DNA of 64,000 nt from Candidatus Melainabacteria bacterium (GTDB lineage Bacteria > Cyanobacteriota > Vampirovibrionia > Obscuribacterales > Obscuribacteraceae): positions 434,001 through 498,000 of the forward strand of contig JADJWK010000004.1 of the NCBI GenBank assembly GCA_016716405.1, written 5' to 3'. Position numbers and translations under genes: made by a program. Shown piece after piece: positions 8,616 to 17,883 of the stretch (positions are counted from its first letter, which is position 1; each line of letters begins with the position of its first letter). The notes below the pieces were generated by a model that searched no databases, was not told the DNA's origin, and worked only from the letters and a program-made list of their open reading frames with translations.

Positions 8616-8852
8616 TTGACCCTGCAAATCACGGCGAATACATCATAGCAACCGCTTTCGAGCCCGGATCTTAAGAAATCTACCGGATCTCTCCTGCTGC
8701 CGCCCGCGCGCGCCGGAACCCTCATCCTGTGACCGGAGGCATATCGCAAACTTATATAAACCGATCTGATCTCCATTTAAGAAGGGCTCCGCACTCTCCT
8801 GCCAGTCGCTTCAATCACGATAACATGGGTCTTGTGGAGGGGGAGAGAATAA

Positions 8853-9206
8853 GTGTCCATGAGCAAAGCCGGTGTTCGCTCCAGGTTAAGAGTTAACTGG
8901 CTCTCACCTGGCTTGTTAACAATAGTCTTCCTGTCTCTGCCCGCCTGGGCGAAAGAGAGCCCCTGGCGGTCTTTCCAGGCTCGCATCGAGGGCGAGCTCT
9001 GCCAGGACTGTCTAGAGTCTCTGAAAAAGGACCTGGCTGCCGACTTCGGCGACGATCACGTGCTGGTCGGCAAGGCGGAAGACAGAAGGGCGCTGTCAGT
9101 GGACTATCGAAGCGAGCGCTCTCGCAAAAGCGAGCTCGCCCGCCGCATCAAAAAAAGAGACTTCCGTCTCAGCCATGTGAAAGACCGGAAAAGGAGGCCC
9201 GACTGA
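8853..9206 (+). CDS. Small exported protein with HMA-like CxxC domain
   Basis: A 117-residue protein with an N-terminal signal peptide (hydrophobic PGLLTIVFLSLPAWA followed by K). The mature part resembles a heavy-metal-associated (HMA) ferredoxin-like domain: an entry strand, then C-Q-D-C, a helix (LESLKKDLAADF), and a second half ending in a basic tail (KRDFRLSHVKDRKRRPD). The CxxC sits where the metal-binding pair of HMA domains sits. The start is GTG at 8853, since GGAGGGGGA ends about 8 nt before it. It may bind metal or be redox-active outside the inner membrane. The homology is suggestive only. Confidence 0.6.
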   Translation: MSMSKAGVRSRLRVNWLSPGLLTIVFLSLPAWAKESPWRSFQARIEGELCQDCLESLKKDLAADFGDDHVLVGKAEDRRALSVDYRSERSRKSELARRIKKRDFRLSHVKDRKRRPD

Positions 9207-9211
9207 AAGAG

Positions 9212-9246
9212 GACGGGCACCAGCAGCAACGCCGCTGATGCCCGTC
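9212..9246. terminator. Hairpin between convergent genes, candidate bidirectional terminator
   Basis: GACGGGCA (9212-9219) pairs exactly with TGCCCGTC (9239-9246), and CAGC/GCTG (9221-9224 with 9234-9237) extends the stem. It lies in the 69-base gap between the CxxC-protein gene and the convergent VIT-VWA gene. The T-tract is poor on either side, so termination is inferred from position and stem strength. Confidence 0.55.
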
Positions 9247-9275
9247 TGTTGCACGGAGGACAGTGGTGACGCGTC

Positions 9276-11693
9276 TCAGCTCGTAGCCGCTCGAGACTGG
9301 ACGACTTTGTAGACGACTCCGTTGAACTTGAAGATCACCTGCTTTCCGACCGAGAGGTATTTCGAGATACCGGGATTGGCGGAAAGCAGATCGAAGTACT
9401 GCTTCGAGCCGAAAGTGACGAGCTTTGCCGTGCCCGAGCCGGAGCCCAGACAGGCGCTCTCTGTCCAGAAGCCGTTCTTCAGGTAGAAGGTCTTGTCGGC
9501 GACATTCTGCACCCGGCCTGCGGACACAGGCTCGTTGGCGAGATTGTCCTTGGCCTTGAGCTCCGAGACCTCCCGGGAAGCGACCACCGCGACTTGCTTT
9601 TTGTCTCTGGCATGGGCGCCGCTCTTGAGGCTGCCGCTCACGGCACTCCGCCGGCTGGCCCGCATGAAGCCCCGGGTGGCCAGGGCCTCGCTGGCGCTTA
9701 TCGGACTTGCCGCCATGTCGAAGGCCACCGGGCTTGCCGGAGGAGGCGGCGGCATCAGTCCCACTCTTGCGCCACCGGCACCGCCCGAGTGCATGCTCAT
9801 TCGCGCACGACGCATGGCTACCGGTACTCCCACGGGTCTGGGTCGCATGGCGGCATTCTCGGAGGGATCCGTCACCAGATACGATGTGTAAGCCGAGATG
9901 ATGCCGTGTTTCTTGGAAAGAGCAATGATCTCGTCCACGACTTCCCTGGTGTCGCCGTTGGCTTGAGCCACCTCGGTGAGATAGCCTATGCGGCGCATTG
10001 CCCAGAGTCGAGCCAGGTGCGAGTTGCCGGCATCGGCCCCGGCGAATTTCAAGGGGAAGGAATATGCCTTGGGCACGTTATTGACCTTGCCCGTGAGTTT
10101 CACCGTTGCCGGGGCGCCGTTTTTATAACGTCCGAGCAAGAGGAACTGGGAGCCGGCAAAAATGTCTTTCACATCGCGGGGGTAGATGTCTTTCACTTCT
10201 ATGCCTTCATAGGCGATCTTCACATCCGAAAGAACCGGGCTCTTGATCTTGTCGTAGAAGCTCGAGATGGCGGTCTCGAGATTCTCGTCCGGCTCGACAT
10301 ATTGCGATGTGCCGTGGTGAGCCCGGGCAAGAGTATCGAGAAACCTGGTGTTGACGTCATAGCCGACACCGAAATCGAAAACCCTTATGTCGCGCCTGGA
10401 GTCGGCGAGCTTTATGAGTTTCTGTGTATCACGCTCGCCCACGGTGGGCTCGCCGTCGGTCATCAGGATGAGATAAGCCGGTCTCACCGAGCCATCCTCC
10501 AGGATCGTCCGGGCGATGGAGAGGGCGTCACCGACATTGGTACCACCTCTTGGTTCCAGATCGTCTATGTAATCCCGGGCGATTTTCTTGTTCTCGGCGG
10601 TAGCCTGCAGGAGATTGGGCTTGAAAGCCTCGGCATCGGTGTTGAAATTGACCAGGCCGAAACGGTCGCTTTCGTGCAGAGCGTCGACGACATATTTGAG
10701 AGCCTTCTTGTTCTGCTCCATTTTCTCGCCCACCATGGATCCCGATGTATCCGCCACCAGGACCACGTCTTTGCCGATAATGCTCTTGGTCTTCACCGGC
10801 GGTGAAAGGGTGAGGAGGAAATAGCCGTCCTCCCCGGATTTCTTGTGATTGACCAGGCTCGCCGCCAGATCCTTGTCCGAGACGTTGTAATAGAGAAGGA
10901 AGTCTTTGTCGGGCAGGACATTCTTCTCGCGCACGGTGACTTTAGCCAGACCATTGCCGGGTCGCTCGGAAGCTATGACATGGGTAGGCGACCAGATGGT
11001 CCGGAGGCCGCGCTGGCTCTCCAGCTTGACGTCGATCTTGATCGACTCAGCCGGCTCCTGGCTGACCTTGGCTTTCAGAGGAAAACGGTACTGGACCATG
11101 CCGTTGTTTCCCTTGAGAAGCTGGGTGTATTCCAGCTCGACTTTTTTCTCGCCATGAGCCGGAATGGGAAAGATCCTGGCTCTTACGGTCTTGTAGTCTG
11201 CATACTCCAGAAGACCGGGATCGACCATACGTCTGACGATTGCTTCGTACTGCTGCCTGGCGGCGCTGGCTTCGAGGATCTGACCTTCCACCGGTTTGCC
11301 GTCTATATGAAGCGAGAAAGAGCTGAACGTGGTGTCTTCGGGAAGCGGAAACATATAAGTCCCGGCCAGATTCCTGTCGGTATCGTTGGTGAAGGTCTGG
11401 CTTATATAGGTCTTGGCCACCTGATCTTTGATCACTACGCTTACAGCCTCGTCCTTCAGGTGCAGCCCGTAAGAGACATTGCCCACCAGGCGCGGGCGCC
11501 GGGGAGACGGTGTCACCGGCGTCACCGGCGGTCTTACCGGAGTGACAGGAGTTATTGGCGTGACCGGTGTGATAGTGACCGGAGGCGGACTGACGATAGG
11601 ATCGATGAGGATCCAGCCGGATGCCTTCGCCTGGGGCGCCATGGCGAGGGTGGCGGTGAGCGCCAGGAGCGTGCTTGCTCGTAGTCTTTTCAT
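9276..11693 (-). CDS. Exported VIT and von Willebrand factor A domain protein (copy 1)
   Basis: An 805-residue secreted or surface protein. It starts with a signal peptide (MKRLRASTLLALTATLAMAPQAKA) and a Thr-Pro-Val repeat linker (residues about 38-62). A VIT domain follows (residues about 70-200: NDTDRNLAGTYMFPLPEDT, AARQQYE, FPIPAHGEKKVELEY). Then comes a VWA domain with a complete metal-ion site: DTSGSM, GGTN and MTDGEPT. The C-terminal 180 residues are Ala/Arg/Ser-rich and end in a small unassigned domain. VIT-VWA proteins resemble inter-alpha-trypsin inhibitor heavy chains and are thought to mediate adhesion. ATG start with GAGG about 7 nt upstream. A paralogue lies at 12600-15053. Confidence 0.88.
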   Translation of the reverse strand: MKRLRASTLLALTATLAMAPQAKASGWILIDPIVSPPPVTITPVTPITPVTPVRPPVTPVTPSPRRPRLVGNVSYGLHLKDEAVSVVIKDQVAKTYISQTFTNDTDRNLAGTYMFPLPEDTTFSSFSLHIDGKPVEGQILEASAARQQYEAIVRRMVDPGLLEYADYKTVRARIFPIPAHGEKKVELEYTQLLKGNNGMVQYRFPLKAKVSQEPAESIKIDVKLESQRGLRTIWSPTHVIASERPGNGLAKVTVREKNVLPDKDFLLYYNVSDKDLAASLVNHKKSGEDGYFLLTLSPPVKTKSIIGKDVVLVADTSGSMVGEKMEQNKKALKYVVDALHESDRFGLVNFNTDAEAFKPNLLQATAENKKIARDYIDDLEPRGGTNVGDALSIARTILEDGSVRPAYLILMTDGEPTVGERDTQKLIKLADSRRDIRVFDFGVGYDVNTRFLDTLARAHHGTSQYVEPDENLETAISSFYDKIKSPVLSDVKIAYEGIEVKDIYPRDVKDIFAGSQFLLLGRYKNGAPATVKLTGKVNNVPKAYSFPLKFAGADAGNSHLARLWAMRRIGYLTEVAQANGDTREVVDEIIALSKKHGIISAYTSYLVTDPSENAAMRPRPVGVPVAMRRARMSMHSGGAGGARVGLMPPPPPASPVAFDMAASPISASEALATRGFMRASRRSAVSGSLKSGAHARDKKQVAVVASREVSELKAKDNLANEPVSAGRVQNVADKTFYLKNGFWTESACLGSGSGTAKLVTFGSKQYFDLLSANPGISKYLSVGKQVIFKFNGVVYKVVQSRAATS

Positions 11694-12120
11694 AATTCAA
11701 CCTCAGTTGCGCTCGGCACGAAACCACAATTTGCCGACCTGAGACCAGCTTATTCAAACGATACGAAGATGGCACCGGGATGAAGGAACGACAGCACCCC
11801 GTGTTTACCCTGAGGTCGACGAATCTATTCGGCCCGCTCGCCCTTTATTCAGCCAAGCCTGGAACGCTTATTGCCCGCCCACGCTTGTTTCCCTGGACAT
11901 GCCTGTCCTGCCGCTACCATCTTCCTAGCCTTCTGGTGGCTCTGGGCGAGCACGCGTTCCCGTACGGTAACATGCGGTCGATATAGTCCTGACTCGAACA
12001 AAATGATCCCGCACGGGAACATTTGGGGAAAAACCGACTGATTTCTTTGAAATGATCTAGGCAGATTGGGAGCTATTTTCGGAAAAGGTCGAAATAAAAT
12101 ACCAACTTGTGAAATCGACA

Positions 12121-12270
12121 ATGGCTAGACTCTCCTCCAGGATTCTAGATCAGTTCAAGAAGTGGAAACCTTCATCTAAGTTCGAATCTAAATTGCCTCA
12201 CATGTTTCTTGACAACCTCGATAAAAGAGGCTATTCTTGCGCCTGCCAGGGGTTGGGCGTATATATATGA
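12121..12270 (+). CDS. Possible 49-residue small protein
   Basis: A frame from ATG 12121 to TGA 12270 encodes a basic 49-residue peptide (MARLSSRILDQFKKWK at the start, GYSCACQGLGVYI at the end). The N-terminal part could form an amphipathic helix. There is no Shine-Dalgarno, and the promoter at 12209-12237 lies inside the frame. It is more likely chance than gene, and is listed because the region is otherwise empty. Confidence 0.2.
   Translation: MARLSSRILDQFKKWKPSSKFESKLPHMFLDNLDKRGYSCACQGLGVYI
12209..12237 (+). promoter_or_regulatory. Sigma-70-type promoter for the zinc-ribbon gene
   Basis: A perfect -35 hexamer TTGACA (12209-12214) is followed after exactly 17 bases by TATTCT (12232-12237, 5 of 6 matches). 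Transcription should begin near 12244, giving a leader of about 55 nt before the GTG at 12300. This is the best consensus promoter I found in the window. Confidence 0.7.
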
Positions 12271-12299
12271 AACCCATTTCTGAATCAGGAGGCGATTCG

Positions 12300-12596
12300 G
12301 TGAAAACCATTTTGTGTAACGGCTGCGGCGAAGTAATGACCAGGTTCATGAACAAGTGCAGGGCCTGTACGGGCACCGACCTGACCTTCTATGAGAGCGT
12401 CGATTCCCCGGAGCTGAAAAAGAGAGTCAAAGAGATCCGAGGTGGAGTCGATCCCTGGACCAGAGCAGCAGCAGCAGCTCTTGTCGCCGGCATCGTCCTG
12501 GTGGTCGCCTTCGGCGTTCTGCAGGCCGGTCATGTCGAGAAGATCAAACAGGCGCCGATTCAAACTGCGGCAGGCACTGAGAGCGTCACCAGATAG
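12300..12596 (+). CDS. Zinc-ribbon protein with one transmembrane segment
   Basis: A 98-residue protein. Residues 1-26 form a zinc ribbon (CNGCGEVM then CRACTG, two CxxC pairs). A charged linker follows, and a single membrane span near residues 56-76 (AAAAALVAGIVLVVAFGVL) leaves a short tail outside. The start is GTG at 12300: AGGAGG lies at 12287-12292 with 7 nt spacing. An in-frame GTG-free extension back to 12237 has no such site. A strong promoter lies upstream. It ends three bases before the convergent stop of the second VIT-VWA gene. Function unknown; zinc binding is inferred from the cysteines. Confidence 0.72.
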   Translation: MKTILCNGCGEVMTRFMNKCRACTGTDLTFYESVDSPELKKRVKEIRGGVDPWTRAAAAALVAGIVLVVAFGVLQAGHVEKIKQAPIQTAAGTESVTR

Positions 12597-12599
12597 CTT

Positions 12600-15053
12600 T
12601 CAGCTTTTCGATATCCTGTAACACCGGCCCTCAAATACCAGGATCATCCGGGGCCCGGCGCCCAGGTAGGAAGCAAGTCCATTGCGGGCCAGCTCGAAAT
12701 AATCTTTGCTGCCGAACTCGATTTCTTTGAGCTCGGCCTTTTCGATTTTCTCGAAACTGCTGTCCACCCAGTATCCATCGACCAGGTAGAAAGTCTTTTC
12801 GCCAATCACTTTCACCTGGGAAGAATCGGCGGCAGCTCGCCCGTCCATGTTCGAGCGCAGATCGCTGAGGGCTCTTTGCAGTGCTACCGCAGCCTGTCCC
12901 GAGCTTTTCGCTTTGCTCAGGGCCCGGCCGAAAGATTCTTTCTCGTCGTCTGCTTCCGCATACATCGGGTCGGCGCCGTCCCGGGCGCCGGGCACAGGAC
13001 TGCCGGCGGCAATCGCTCTGAATCGCTGGTTGGGCATGAATGCGAACCTGGCTCCCAGGCTCTTGCTCGCCTCTTCGGAGCGCGGCGCGGCCTGGAAAAA
13101 GTTGGTGTCCCCGGGTCGTCTCAAGGCTCCAGCTACAGGCATCGGCAAAGGCACAGGGCCTCCCCGTCTCTCGTTTGGATCCTTCGAGAGAAATGATGTA
13201 TAAGCCGAGATGATTCCATGACGTTTGGACAGCTCCACTATCTCGTCGACGATCTCTTTGTTGTTGTCGTTCTCCTGAGCGACTTCAGTGAGGTGACCGA
13301 TCCGGCGCATCGCCCAGATCCTCGGGAGATAGCTGTTGTCAGCCGACCGCGGGGCGAAGTCCACCGGGAAGCTGAAGGACTTCTCGACACCGTCGACCTT
13401 TCCTGTGAGCTTGATAGTGGCTTTGCCGCCTTCCTTGTAACGTCCCAGAAGAAGCAGTTGAGAGCCGGCGAAAATGTCTTTCACCGCACGCGGATAGATG
13501 TCTTTGACGTCTATCCCTTCGTAGGTGATCATCACATCGCTGAGCACCGGATTCCGGATCTTGGCATAGAAACTCGAGAGCGCCGTCTCGAGATTCTCAT
13601 CGGGCTCGAGATACTGGGAGGTGCCGTGATGCTCCTCGGCGAGCTTGTTGAGCAAACGGGTGTTGACATCATATCCGATACCGAAATCGAAAAGCCTCAA
13701 GTCGCGCTTGATCGACACCGATTTCAAAAGCTCTTGCACCGCCGTCTTGCCGACCGTCGGCTCGCCGTCGGTCATCAGTATTAGAAATGCAGGGCGAGAG
13801 CCCGCTTTCGCATCATCGAGAATACTCACAGCCGTAGCGAGCGCGTCACCGATATTGGTGCCGCCCCGCGATTCCATTTCCTGTATGTATGAGATAGCCT
13901 TTTCCTTGTTTACGGCATCAGCGCTAAGGAGACTGCCCGCGAAAGCCTCGGCGTCCGTGTTGAACTGGACGAGCGAAAACCTGTCTTCCGGATTGAGAGC
14001 CTTGATCACGTACTCGAGAGCGGCTCTGGCCTGCTCCATCTTCTCTCCCCTCATCGAGCCCGATGTGTCCGCCACCAGGACGACATCCTTGGCCATCACT
14101 TTCTGTCCTTTGACAGGAGGGCTGAGAGTGAGCATGAAAAAGCCCTTTTCGTCGTCGAGCTTGTGAGTGATCAGATTGGCTGCCATCTCTTTGTCCGAGA
14201 GCGTGTAATAGAGGAGAAAGTCTTTCTCCTGCGCATCGCCTTTGCTGAGAAAAGAGATCCTGGCCTGATTGGAGCTGCCTGCGTCTCTTTCAATCTTGAT
14301 CTCGTGGCTGGGCGACCAGATCGTGCGCAGATCCCGGCTTCCCTTGAGCTTGAAGTCGATTTTCGTCTCGCTGACGGCGTCGGAGCCCGCCGACTTGAGA
14401 GGGAACCGGTACTTGCACATAGTGCTAGCCTTGCTCGCGTCGCCGGTCTCAGCCGGGAGAATCTGGGTGTATTCGAGCTCGACAGTCTTTTCGCCGCGTG
14501 CGGGAATCGGAAAGATCCTGGCCCGCACGGTGCGATAGTTGAGATACTCGAGCAAACCGGGATCCACGAGGCTACGGACGATTTGCTCGTACTGGGCTGT
14601 GGCCTCGGCGGCAGCCATGATCTGCCCTTCCACCGGCTTGCCGTCGATATGCAGGGTGAAAGAGCTGAAAGTCGCGTCCTGAGGAAGCGGGAAAAGATAG
14701 GTGCCGGCCAGATCGCGATCGGTATCGTTCTTGAAAGTCTGCTTGATATAGGTACGGGCCACCTGGTCCTTGATGTCCACGGTAATCGCCTGGCGATCGA
14801 GATGCAGGCCGGTGCTCACGGTTCCTCTGAGAAGCGGTCTCCGGGGCGAAGGAGTGCCGGGGCGGCCCGGGTCTGCAGGATTGACAGGAGTCAAAGGAGT
14901 GACCGGGGTCACCGGGGTAACCGGAATCACCGGAGCCGGGTGAAAAGCCGGATCGATAAAGATGAATCCATTGGACCATGCGGGACCGCCAGCCAGAAGC
15001 GAGGTTACCGAAGCCAGAGCTGCAGCGGCAGCACAAGAGACACGCTTACCCAT
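12600..15053 (-). CDS. Exported VIT and von Willebrand factor A domain protein (copy 2)
   Basis: An 817-residue paralogue of the protein at 9276-11693, colinear over most of its length. It has a signal peptide, a Pro-Val-Thr repeat linker (PVTPVTPVTPLTPV), a VIT domain (NDTDRDLAGTYLFPLPQDA, FPIPARGEKTVELEY), and a VWA domain with intact DTSGSM, GGTN and MTDGEPT metal-site motifs. An acidic/Ala-rich region and a C-terminal domain (KTFYLVDGYWVDSSF) also match copy 1. I chose ATG 15053 because GGGAGGAG sits 8 nt before it. The differing linkers and tails point to an old duplication. Likely surface adhesion; the ligand is unknown. Confidence 0.88.
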   Translation of the reverse strand: MGKRVSCAAAAALASVTSLLAGGPAWSNGFIFIDPAFHPAPVIPVTPVTPVTPLTPVNPADPGRPGTPSPRRPLLRGTVSTGLHLDRQAITVDIKDQVARTYIKQTFKNDTDRDLAGTYLFPLPQDATFSSFTLHIDGKPVEGQIMAAAEATAQYEQIVRSLVDPGLLEYLNYRTVRARIFPIPARGEKTVELEYTQILPAETGDASKASTMCKYRFPLKSAGSDAVSETKIDFKLKGSRDLRTIWSPSHEIKIERDAGSSNQARISFLSKGDAQEKDFLLYYTLSDKEMAANLITHKLDDEKGFFMLTLSPPVKGQKVMAKDVVLVADTSGSMRGEKMEQARAALEYVIKALNPEDRFSLVQFNTDAEAFAGSLLSADAVNKEKAISYIQEMESRGGTNIGDALATAVSILDDAKAGSRPAFLILMTDGEPTVGKTAVQELLKSVSIKRDLRLFDFGIGYDVNTRLLNKLAEEHHGTSQYLEPDENLETALSSFYAKIRNPVLSDVMITYEGIDVKDIYPRAVKDIFAGSQLLLLGRYKEGGKATIKLTGKVDGVEKSFSFPVDFAPRSADNSYLPRIWAMRRIGHLTEVAQENDNNKEIVDEIVELSKRHGIISAYTSFLSKDPNERRGGPVPLPMPVAGALRRPGDTNFFQAAPRSEEASKSLGARFAFMPNQRFRAIAAGSPVPGARDGADPMYAEADDEKESFGRALSKAKSSGQAAVALQRALSDLRSNMDGRAAADSSQVKVIGEKTFYLVDGYWVDSSFEKIEKAELKEIEFGSKDYFELARNGLASYLGAGPRMILVFEGRCYRISKS

Positions 15054-15245
15054 AGCCGGGGCTCCTCCCATTGGACCAATGACTCATAACTAAAAGATAC
15101 CCGCCGGGGCTACCCCTGTCTCCCGGTTAAGACCGACCGGACACTAGGGTTTTCCCCGTATTTGTCATAAGATGAAATCTGTGGGGTTTTCCCCAGCTCG
15201 AATGCCGCACGCCCCAGGCTAGACTAATCTTGGAGTGAACCTCCG

Positions 15246-17156
15246 GTGACAATTATGAGGCAAGTCCTGGCGCCGCTGAAACGCCATCTTCCCGCCAACG
15301 TTTCCAGACAGGGACGCGACGGGCTTCTGTTCCAGCGTCTGTTCTGGGGCACCCTCGCCGGTTGCCTGGCTACAATCCTTCTGGCGGAGTCCCCCGTGCT
15401 CGACACAATGGAACTGAATCTTCTCGAATGGCGCTTCAAGGTCGCCAATGAGATCAACTCCAAGATCTGGGGCGTACCGCATTCCCAGGAGATTGTCATC
15501 GTCACCTATGACGACGACGACCAGTTCGACCTGGAAGCCGAGCCAACGGAAGGCGGACCGTCCCCCATGCAGGGCGTTCTGGCCAGGCTGATTGCCACTA
15601 TAGAGAAAGCCGAGCCCCTCCTGGTGGTGGTGGACATGGATCTCAGCGGTCGAGCCGATCCGGAGCTGGTCAGAGTTTTCAGACGATTCCGATCCAATAT
15701 AGTCATGGCCATCCTGGGCAATCTCGAGGACACCTCCGATTTTCCCTCTCCGCAGCTGCGCAAAGCCTGCGCCGCCTGCGCCTACGATCATCTTCTCGCC
15801 GAGCCCAGCGGTCTGGTCTGCCAGATGCCCATGATCGTCACGGCCCAGGAAGGCAGCTCCATGAGCCCGATCTATACCTACGGCCACGAGATTTTCGACT
15901 CCCTTCCCAAAGCGGTAGCCGGCCTGATGGCGAGCAAAGGCGGCGTCGGCCCGTCCCTAGGGCAGATGCCCCGGTTCGAGCAAAAGGACCTGCCTCTCTA
16001 TATCAATTTTGCCGGCACCAGATATGACACCTTCAAGACCACTGATGTTCTGGAAGGAGTGGTCTCGCCGGGCACATTCCAGGGCAAGGTAGTGATCATC
16101 GGCTCGCGTTTCACCCAGAAGCAGGACAGCACCCCCAGAGCAAGAACGCCGCTGGAGCGGGACGTCACCCACGCCCAGATCCAGGCCGACGCGATTCTTA
16201 CAATCCACAAGAATCAGGTTATCCATACTTTCCCGCAGGATATTCTGCACCACCTCCTGCTTCTAGCCGGGGGCGCCCTGGGCGCCCTGGCCTCGGTGCT
16301 CAAGATGGGAACTCGCACCACGCTCTTCCTGCTCATCTCGATGATTCTCGTGTGCGCCACCCAGTTTCTCTTCCAGCTCGCCTTCATGCATGTTCCGATC
16401 CTGCCGCTCCTGGCGGTGCTAATGCTCAGCTATATCTTCGGCACGCTCATCTATCTCGATACCGACCTTAGACTTCGCAACAAAGAGCTCGCTCAAGCCC
16501 GGGAAGCCATGCAGGTCCGGGCCGAGCAGGAGCGACAGAGAATCGCCGAGGATCTCCATGACGAGACGCTGCCGGCCCTCTCCTCGGTGGCGCGGATGGC
16601 CGATCGTCTCTCCCGGGATATGGATGACAATCCGGTTCCCCGGCAGATGAGAGAGAAGCTCGACCAGGCCGTGGTGGAGATGCGCCGGGTAATCAATGAT
16701 CTGCACCCCTCGGTGCTGGAGACCATGGGCTTCAAGCCCGCCCTGGAGAATCTCCTGGTCAGCCTGGAGCGGGACATGAATGTCGAGACCAGCTTCCTGG
16801 ATACCGACGAGGAAGACAGCCCGGATCATCTCAGCGACATGACCAGATTGCAGCTCTACCGGATCGTCCAGGAAGGGCTCAATAACGTGCAAAAACACTC
16901 CAGGGCACGTAAGGTAGAGGTATCAATAGGTTTAAAAGAGGAAGATCTTCAGATCAAGGTCGCGGATAATGGAACAGGTATCGACCCCCGGGCGATTCGG
17001 GCCGACTCTCACGGGCTTCTCAATATCCGCCAGAGAGCGCAGCTCATCGGAGCGAAGGTGGAATGGACCAAGCCCGAGCATTTCGAGACCGGCACCGAGC
17101 TGATCCTGTCGATACCGGTAACCAACGGCAAGGAAGACAAAGGACAAAGCTTATGA
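15246..17156 (+). CDS. CHASE2-domain sensor histidine kinase (HisKA_3 type)
   Basis: A 636-residue membrane sensor kinase. A first hydrophobic span lies near residues 33-50. It is followed by an extracytoplasmic CHASE2 domain (about 55-325, with LEWRFKV, EIVIVTYDDD, LLVVVDMDLSG and GKVVIIGSRF) and three spans (about 335-410). Then come a coiled helix, a HisKA_3 dimerisation domain with the phospho-acceptor in EDLHDETLPAL (about residue 437), and a HATPase domain (IVQEGLNNVQKHSRA, VADNGTGID, GLLNIRQRA). The GTG at 15246 is kept as start; ATG 15255 is possible. Its stop overlaps the start of the response regulator (ATGA), so the two form a cognate pair. The signal is unknown. Confidence 0.9.
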   Translation: MTIMRQVLAPLKRHLPANVSRQGRDGLLFQRLFWGTLAGCLATILLAESPVLDTMELNLLEWRFKVANEINSKIWGVPHSQEIVIVTYDDDDQFDLEAEPTEGGPSPMQGVLARLIATIEKAEPLLVVVDMDLSGRADPELVRVFRRFRSNIVMAILGNLEDTSDFPSPQLRKACAACAYDHLLAEPSGLVCQMPMIVTAQEGSSMSPIYTYGHEIFDSLPKAVAGLMASKGGVGPSLGQMPRFEQKDLPLYINFAGTRYDTFKTTDVLEGVVSPGTFQGKVVIIGSRFTQKQDSTPRARTPLERDVTHAQIQADAILTIHKNQVIHTFPQDILHHLLLLAGGALGALASVLKMGTRTTLFLLISMILVCATQFLFQLAFMHVPILPLLAVLMLSYIFGTLIYLDTDLRLRNKELAQAREAMQVRAEQERQRIAEDLHDETLPALSSVARMADRLSRDMDDNPVPRQMREKLDQAVVEMRRVINDLHPSVLETMGFKPALENLLVSLERDMNVETSFLDTDEEDSPDHLSDMTRLQLYRIVQEGLNNVQKHSRARKVEVSIGLKEEDLQIKVADNGTGIDPRAIRADSHGLLNIRQRAQLIGAKVEWTKPEHFETGTELILSIPVTNGKEDKGQSL

Positions 17157-17866
17157 CTATTCTGCTTGTTGATGACGAACAAAGAGACCGGAACTGGCTC
17201 AAAGAGCTGCTTACCGAGAGTCTCAGCGATCACGGACCCTTTCATGAGGCTGCCGACGGTCAGGAAGCTGTGAACCTCTCCTTGAAACTCAAGCCCGACT
17301 TGATATTCCTGGACATAAAAATGCCCCGCCTCTCCGGAATCAAGGCGGCAGAGAAGATTCTCAAAGCCCTGCCCGAGACCGGAGTGGTAATGCTCTCTAA
17401 TTTCTCCGATGAGGTCTATGTCCGGCAGCTCTGGAAGATCGTCCCTCCCGACGGCTCTTTCGGCTATGTCCTCAAGAACGCCAGTAACGAGCAGGTGGTG
17501 GAAGCCGCCCGGGCGGTGCTTTCCGGCGACTGCTGGATTCACCCCGGTATCGCCCGGGTCATTCAGCGCACCCAGAATCGCGCCACCAGCCTGACCCCGG
17601 CCGAATACGAGGCGCTCGTCTGCATCGCCCTGGGCATGACCGATCACACCATCGCCCAGAAACTCTATCTCACCGAAAAAGCAATTCAATCGCGGCTCAA
17701 GTCCCTCTACTCCAAACTGGGCATCCCAGGACGCGGAGAATCCCGCGAGACCGAATTCAATCAGCGCTGCCGGGCGGTATATCTCGCAACCCGGCGCGGG
17801 TTGATCAATCAGTCCGAGCTCGACGAGTGGGAGTCGAAACTCGGTGGTACCACAGCCGGCGCCTGA
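17153..17866 (+). CDS. NarL/FixJ-family response regulator
   Basis: A 237-residue regulator paired with the CHASE2 kinase. The receiver domain (residues 1-125) has the acidic pair DDE near the N-terminus, phospho-acceptor D54 in LIFLDIKMP, and the Lys in YVLKNAS. The C-terminal LuxR-type helix-turn-helix (about 148-205: LTPAEYEALVCIALG, HTIAQKLYLTEKAIQSRLKSLYSKLGI) should bind DNA. A 30-residue tail follows. ATG at 17153 overlaps the kinase stop by four bases, so expression is coupled. The most obvious neighbour target is the exported-protein gene 17 bases downstream. Confidence 0.92.
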   Translation: MTILLVDDEQRDRNWLKELLTESLSDHGPFHEAADGQEAVNLSLKLKPDLIFLDIKMPRLSGIKAAEKILKALPETGVVMLSNFSDEVYVRQLWKIVPPDGSFGYVLKNASNEQVVEAARAVLSGDCWIHPGIARVIQRTQNRATSLTPAEYEALVCIALGMTDHTIAQKLYLTEKAIQSRLKSLYSKLGIPGRGESRETEFNQRCRAVYLATRRGLINQSELDEWESKLGGTTAGA

Positions 17867-17883
17867 GCGCCCGGAGCACAGCC

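Larger units (their letters stand above)
11694..12299. other. 606-base gap with an imperfect 12-bp inverted repeat
   Basis: No well-supported gene. GTTCCCGTACGG (11956-11967) and CCGCACGGGAAC (12009-12020) are complementary except for one position and enclose a 41-nt loop, so a structured leader or small RNA is possible. The stretch is AT-richer toward its right end, which holds a strong promoter (12209-12237). A 90-codon minus-strand frame at 11849-12121 has no domain, ribosome site or coding character that I can defend. The 5' flank (11694-11780) should contain the promoter of the minus-strand VIT-VWA gene, but I see no clear hexamers. Confidence 0.4.

Noticed and set aside
11849..12121. 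90-codon minus-strand frame in the 606-base gap
   Set aside because: No start signal, domain or coding character; it also contains an inverted repeat.
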